A DNA stretch of 35,260 nt from Apostichopus californicus. Its lineage: Eukaryota > Echinodermata > Holothuroidea > Aspidochirotida > Stichopodidae. The translations under genes and the position numbers were made by a program. The notes below the pieces were generated by a model that was not told the DNA's origin, ran no database searches, and worked only from the letters and a program-made list of their open reading frames with translations. This document shows positions 25,301 through 31,300 of the stretch, in pieces. The stretch is taken from positions 1 to 35,260 of the forward strand of contig JAIPMN010276081.1 in assembly GCA_020650975.1 (NCBI GenBank), written 5' to 3'. The number at the start of each line of letters is the position of its first letter. Within the stretch, counting starts at the first letter, position 1.

Positions 25301-28300
25301 CTCTGCTTAAAAACCATTGACGTTGATGTCACAAGTCTACATACGAGGTGAATGTCATTTCCCCTACTCCCCTCCTCCATGGGTGAATGTAATTCCCCTT
25401 CCCCCATCTCCCATGGAGTGAATGTAATTTCCCCTTCCCCCATCTCCCATGGAGTGAATTTAATTTCCCCTTCTCCCATCCCTCATGGGTGAATCAGGTA
25501 GGGAGGAAAGAGTGTGCTTAAAGATACCTGTCAGGGCGTCAAGGTCTATTTATACAATTATCGGCAAGAATAGGCAGTGGCTCTCATATAGTATATATCC
25601 AATACATTGTCCCATAATGATAGAAAGAAACAAGAATTATGTAAAATAGAACGGTGAAGTAGTCCTCATTTAATAGTTTGAATAGCTTCTACATCATTAG
25701 CTCATTGTTTATGCATGACCATGGTTGTGACACTTATCATTTGATTATTTACCTGGAGAGTAGTATACCATGATGTTATTTGTCTTTTGCAGGTCCACGG
25801 AGGAAATTTTTGCACTATTTATATCCATAGCTTTCACGGTGGACGCCCTGAAAGACTTGACACACAGTAAGTTCAACTCTTTTAATTACCAGAATTTATG
25901 CCAAATATGTAATTACCATCTGTCGTAAAGGTGAAAGTTGGAATGTAGACCCATATATTTTTTCCTAGTTGTTTGAAAAGTTAATTCATGATTGGCATAC
26001 CTTAATTTATTCTTGATGTACCACAAAGTGAATCATTCTGTCCTCAAAATTGCTAGATTTTCCAATATTTGGTCACTTACAAATGAATCTATTTTAGTTA
26101 TCTCCAGCCTCATCAAAGATTGTTTCGTCACTAATGAGATCATTTTGATGGTTAATTGAGAACTTCTGTAGAAAAGACTTTTTGAAAACATTTGATACAC
26201 GGTAACATTTATTCTGTATCGTATGGTCTGTAATATTCACAACCGCATATTATCATCACTTGCTAAGGATTTTTTTCTTTTCCTTTTTTGATTTGCCAGT
26301 AAGTAAATTTTAGCTGTATAAATCATAAATGTGCCATATGCCACCCCCATAAAGGGCCTCAGTCTCTAAGCCGGCTCCCTGAAGTAGTTTCATGGTTTAC
26401 GGAGATATCTGCGTAGCAGCCAAACTTGAAAAATCTTATATAACAACCTTGAACCCTTGCCCGTGTCCGCTGGGTAATTGTTGTGAACAACAGGTCACTA
26501 ATGTTTCGCCGTGGTATGTTAACATGGTGACAGCGGATCTAAGATGTGTAGGCTTCTGTCTGTAGTTGTTTATTATTAACTTACTGACAAACAAACTGGT
26601 GTTGGCATGTGTCCAACTTTGTCAGGGCTGTATGTTGGCTTTTAAATGAACCGTGCATGTAGCTGGATATTATTACATTCTCTGTCTGTATATTCCTACA
26701 TGCACAAAAATAAGTAAAGCATTATTACTTTTTAGGCAAGATGTAGATGTCTGACAATTCAAAACATTTTGTATCAAATTTTGAGGGTTTTCAAGATCGA
26801 TAGATAGATGCCTTGTCAGGAGACAAAAGTATTTTAAAGAGCTCCTGTTGGGGCTGATTTTCTTTTCCCAATCCCTTTAAAGCAAAAGTTGATTATTATT
26901 TGAGTTCCTAATTAAGTGTCAGGGATGTTTTTACTGTGAGCCCAGTCTTAAAAAAAAAATCTGTCCAAAATGCAAGCTGTTTTAGTTTTAATTTTGTATG
27001 TAAACAGGTTATTGAAACCTCCACATATGCAGTTCAGTTAAGACTTTATCCTCAACAGGTTCAAGTTGAAGCCACAATTGCAATTAATCTGAGATTTTTG
27101 TTTCCAAGCGATTAATCCTGTCAAATTGGCTTGAAATATCTGCTCAAGTTTAATTTTCAAATGAGGAAAATTAAGCATTCATTTCGGTTATCAATGAGAC
27201 AGACACGAAAATCTCTGCATGATTGACAAAATTAATTTATTTGTCACGATGAAATGAAGTTTGAGTGAAAACTGGGAAAACGCACCTCAACTTGTAATCA
27301 CATGTGTTGCAAGTGATTTGCAAGTGATACATTTCTGAAACATAATCGAAAACACCAAATGTACACAATGTAGATTTAATTGGATGATTTCCAACATAAA
27401 AGTTAAACTATATATGTGACAGAATTATTGTTCTTTAAACTGGAACTATCTACATTATGCATAATTGAAAGATTTATCCAGCTAATTAAATGTTTCTCTG
27501 CTGTATGTGTATTACCTGAAAATATCCTCAGAGCTTGTGGTAAACTTATAAACATAAAGATGTTGTTGCAAACACTGTTAAATTCCAAGAAAAAAAAACA
27601 AACAAAAAACACCTGTCCGCTTTTATAATATTTCACAGATCTTTTCCATTTCCACCTAACATACCAAGTTTGCCCTCGAAAAACGGAATATAGATTCAGA
27701 AAAAAACTCGCCTGACTCAAATGTTACCTTTCTTGTTAGACTTTGAAATGTCAACACTAAATTGTTGCCTAAAGCCATCCTTAAGGGTTGCTTTTGCTTT
27801 TGGTAAAAAAATACAAAAAAAAACTTCCAGCTTTTCTGTAATACTCTTTATATATACATACTCACGGATAGATGGATTGATAGCATTTCCGTGATGCAAA
27901 AATTAAGGAAAAAAGAAGAAAAAAAACTATAAAAAAAGAAGAAGAATAAAGAAAGTACAGCTGCAGCTTAGCCTTGCTGGCTTTACTGTCTGTCTCTAAC
28001 ATGAATTAGGTGAATAGCTATGCACAATTAGGAAATAAATGAATGAATCAAAGAGAGAAGTCATGCCAACTGATTTCGTGACAGCGCAATCCACTAAATC
28101 AAGATGGGATCTCGACATATTGATAATTGCAGGGACGTAATAAGCAGGGCGATGATGTAGATTTCAACAGTACCGGGCTCTCCCGTGCGTGCTCTTTTGT
28201 CTTAAGGAATAAATTATGCAACGTAGAAATATAATAGTAGTAAATTATGCAACGTAGAAATATAATAGTAGTAAATTATGCAACATAGAAATATAATAGT

Positions 28301-31300
28301 AGTAAATTATGCATCGTAGAAATATAATAGTAGTAAATTATGCACCATAGAAATGTAAGTAGTAAATTTTGCAACGTAGAAATATAATAGTAGTAAATTA
28401 TGTAACATAGAAAAATATTTATCGTAAATTATGCACCATTGAAATATATTTATAGTAAATTATACACCATAGAAATATTAAGAGTAAAATTATGCAACAT
28501 AGATTTATATTAAGAGTAAAATTATGCACCATAGAAATATAAGAGTAAATTATGCACCATAGAAATATAAGAGTAAATTATGCATAATAGATACAATGGT
28601 ACGTTGTGCTATCCAACAGTAAGTGGTTAATTGACCCATGCTTTTATTTTAAGGAATAAATTAAACACCATAGAAATATATCAGTAGTGGGTAATGGAAT
28701 CCAACTATATGAGGTTTTCCCATACCTTTGCTTAAGAAAGAAATTATGCACCATAGAAGTCTATTTAGAGATACCTTTATATGTTATGGAAAACTTTGCC
28801 TCCTGAATTTGTTCAGAATATTTCAGAGGGAATGAATGATGTTTACATATGGTTTGAGATCAAAATAGAGAACTATCCACTAGTAAACATACACTAAAAT
28901 TTCACAAGTTTATTATTTTTTCCGTCGGAACACTCAACAAAACCAATAAAGCACCTTGTCATAAACAAATCTTTTATTCCCATTTAAAATGTACAACTGA
29001 ATAAGTAAATAAAAGGATGACAGACAAAATCTTGCAAAAAAAATTTCATTTTCACCAAACCTGGAATTTATTGTTCATTGAGTCATAACAAATAATATGT
29101 CACCTTTCAAGGATAATAGCAGAAATATGAAATAACAAGAAGAGCCATAGAAAACGAGAGCAGTTTGCGGAAGGACGGTTTGCCTTGACTAGAGGCATGT
29201 CTGTTGCAATCATGCAATATTTCCTAAAAATCCCTTTGCAATTAAGCTTGAGTTCAGATAAGATATAAAGACTGAGGGTTTTAATGCAGCAGCCCTTTGT
29301 CCTTCAAATAGTTAGTGTCACATCCTCTGTAGCCATGGAATTCAGGTTTCAACATTTTCCTAGCATTTCAATTCCAGATATACAGGCTACATGTTTTATA
29401 ATTTGTATGTATATGAATGGGAACTTTTTTCACCTGTGCCCTACCCAACAGATCCATTTAGAAATAAAGACCCAATCTTTCAAAGAAGAAAGTTTATTTT
29501 TGCAACAATTACTCAAAATGGCAGGTTGAATTATAAAAATTGTATTTTCTATAAACTTTTCTATGGTAAACTGAGGTTGCTGTATACACAAGTACACAAC
29601 CCTGCAGAGCTTTTTAAAGAACAGAGTTACTTCTCAGGAATAAACTGGTTTGGATTATAGCAGCATGAATGGTATGTCACTGCTCAGTCTTGCTACCAAA
29701 GGTTTTCAGTAGTCAAATTGCTGAGTAACCAACATTGCACTATTGTTTGTTATCATAATTATGGCTATGACAAATTCTTGACATACCATATCTTATCATC
29801 TTTTGTCCAGGGGAGGCGGGTGAGAATGGGGGGGGGGGGATGTGTGGAGGTTAGGATATATCATGGTAATGTAGAGAAAGTGAGTAATGTAATAATTATG
29901 TAAATAATGGCATAAAGCCCTCACAGGCCAAACTACACAGTCCCATGGAGGGCCGTGGCTCTGGGTCGAACAGGAAGACCACTCCCTCAAGGAGGATGCA
30001 TACCTTTACTAGGCAATGCCTATCAGTACAACCCTGCAATAAATTGAACGAATGATAACTAATCATGTTCTAAATAATCTACACAATATCTACACAATGT
30101 GGGTGGAATACGTAACACAATACAATTATTACGTACACAATAAACAGTTTCCACAAATCCACCTTTCCATACATTATGCTTAAACCCCTTGACAAAGTTA
30201 TATACTATTAGCCTATTGGTCAATTTTCATTACAAGAAAATAATTATTTCCTTATACTTTACCTACATCTCCAAGGGACAAATATACTGTCACCACTTTT
30301 CAATTTAGTTTACCTCACACGTGTTAATATAATTTGCCTAAGAAGACATTGCAAAATGTTTTACTGATCACTTTAATCACATGGACTGATTTAGACCGCT
30401 AATTGTTTACTTTACATAAATACGAACATACAATATAATTTAATTAAATACAAAATACTGAAGCCAACTTACCAGCAGAACTCTTCTTTAAACCTGCTTT
30501 CCCTCGAGACCATCCGCTCACAGAGGTTGCATAAATTCTATGTATGTATATTAGATCCTCCTGCAAGCAGGAACTCGCGAAGAAGCCTCATTTGGCTTAT
30601 CAAAGCCGCAAGCTGACCGAAGTCAGTCTCTGGCATTCATATTTAACGTCCATGATTATGAATTGTTAATTGTCAACAACTCTGTAACTGGACGACATAC
30701 ATTAATCTGGGAGTGACTCGAACCGTCCCCTGCCCTTTAGCTAAACTAAAACCCTTTGCTTGTTATCATGATAATTCACTTGGCATGTACACACAAAGCC
30801 TTTGTTAACAAACTTAGGGAATTTACAATACAATACTGACCAGTGGCTATGTTCTCATCCCAAATACAACATACACAGACAAACCTATTATACCCCTGCA
30901 TTGACTGAACTTGTGACAATAGCCATATTCCATTCTCCACTAATTTCATAGATGTATCTAGTTTAGTATGTGTTGGTATTTGTATTCTTGAAAAGGAACA
31001 GACATTCCTGAGGTGTTTAGAAAATGCTATGAGATCAATTAATAACTAAATGCAACAAACTAACCAAAAGAATTTGCTTGTATTATTTCTAAACATAAAA
31101 TGTTTATAATACTAACAAAACCAGTCTTTATCTACTCGCTTTAACTAATGAAGACTCACTTTACATATGTGATGTCATGTGTAAAAGCCTTAACCTACTT
31201 TACAGCTAGATATATATCCAGCTAGATTTTGAACCTTTTAAGAAAAATAGAATTTCATGACGACAATTACCTGAGAATAATATATCAACACTTACATAAG

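Larger units (their letters stand above)
22072..25792 (+). other. Intron C (3.7 kb)
   Basis: Phase-2 intron with GTAGGT donor and TTTTGCAG acceptor. It holds an assembly gap beside poly-C, more poly-C and poly-G runs, the 18-bp minisatellite and the 35-bp minisatellite. The part from 22700 to 24220 shows only AT-rich unique-looking sequence apart from one hairpin. Confidence 0.9.

Noticed and set aside
25273-25479. Minus-strand frame with a repeated MGEGEI..TPWE peptide
   Set aside because: Peptide repeat is a by-product of the 35-bp minisatellite; no signal, domain or splice context.
27403-27720. 105-codon minus-strand frame in intron D
   Set aside because: No motif or membrane pattern beyond chance; overlapped by an equally open plus frame.
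28207-28760. Evenly spaced repeats that could look like a CRISPR array
   Set aside because: The 31-bp units are contiguous without unique spacers, and the context is a spliced eukaryotic gene.
1285-29062. Shared phrase TTTTCATTTTCACCAAACCTG near 1285 and 29043 (and a shorter match at 33607)
   Set aside because: Only about 20 bases match and the flanks differ, so it cannot be told from chance in AT-rich DNA without a search.
29284-29660. Two overlapping plus-strand frames of 81 and 89 codons
   Set aside because: Overlap in different frames with no conserved pattern; intronic background.
30714-30724. GGTTCGAGTCA on the minus strand as part of a tRNA or tRNA-derived SINE
   Set aside because: Matches a Pol III B box only in part; no A box at the right distance and no acceptor-stem pairing.
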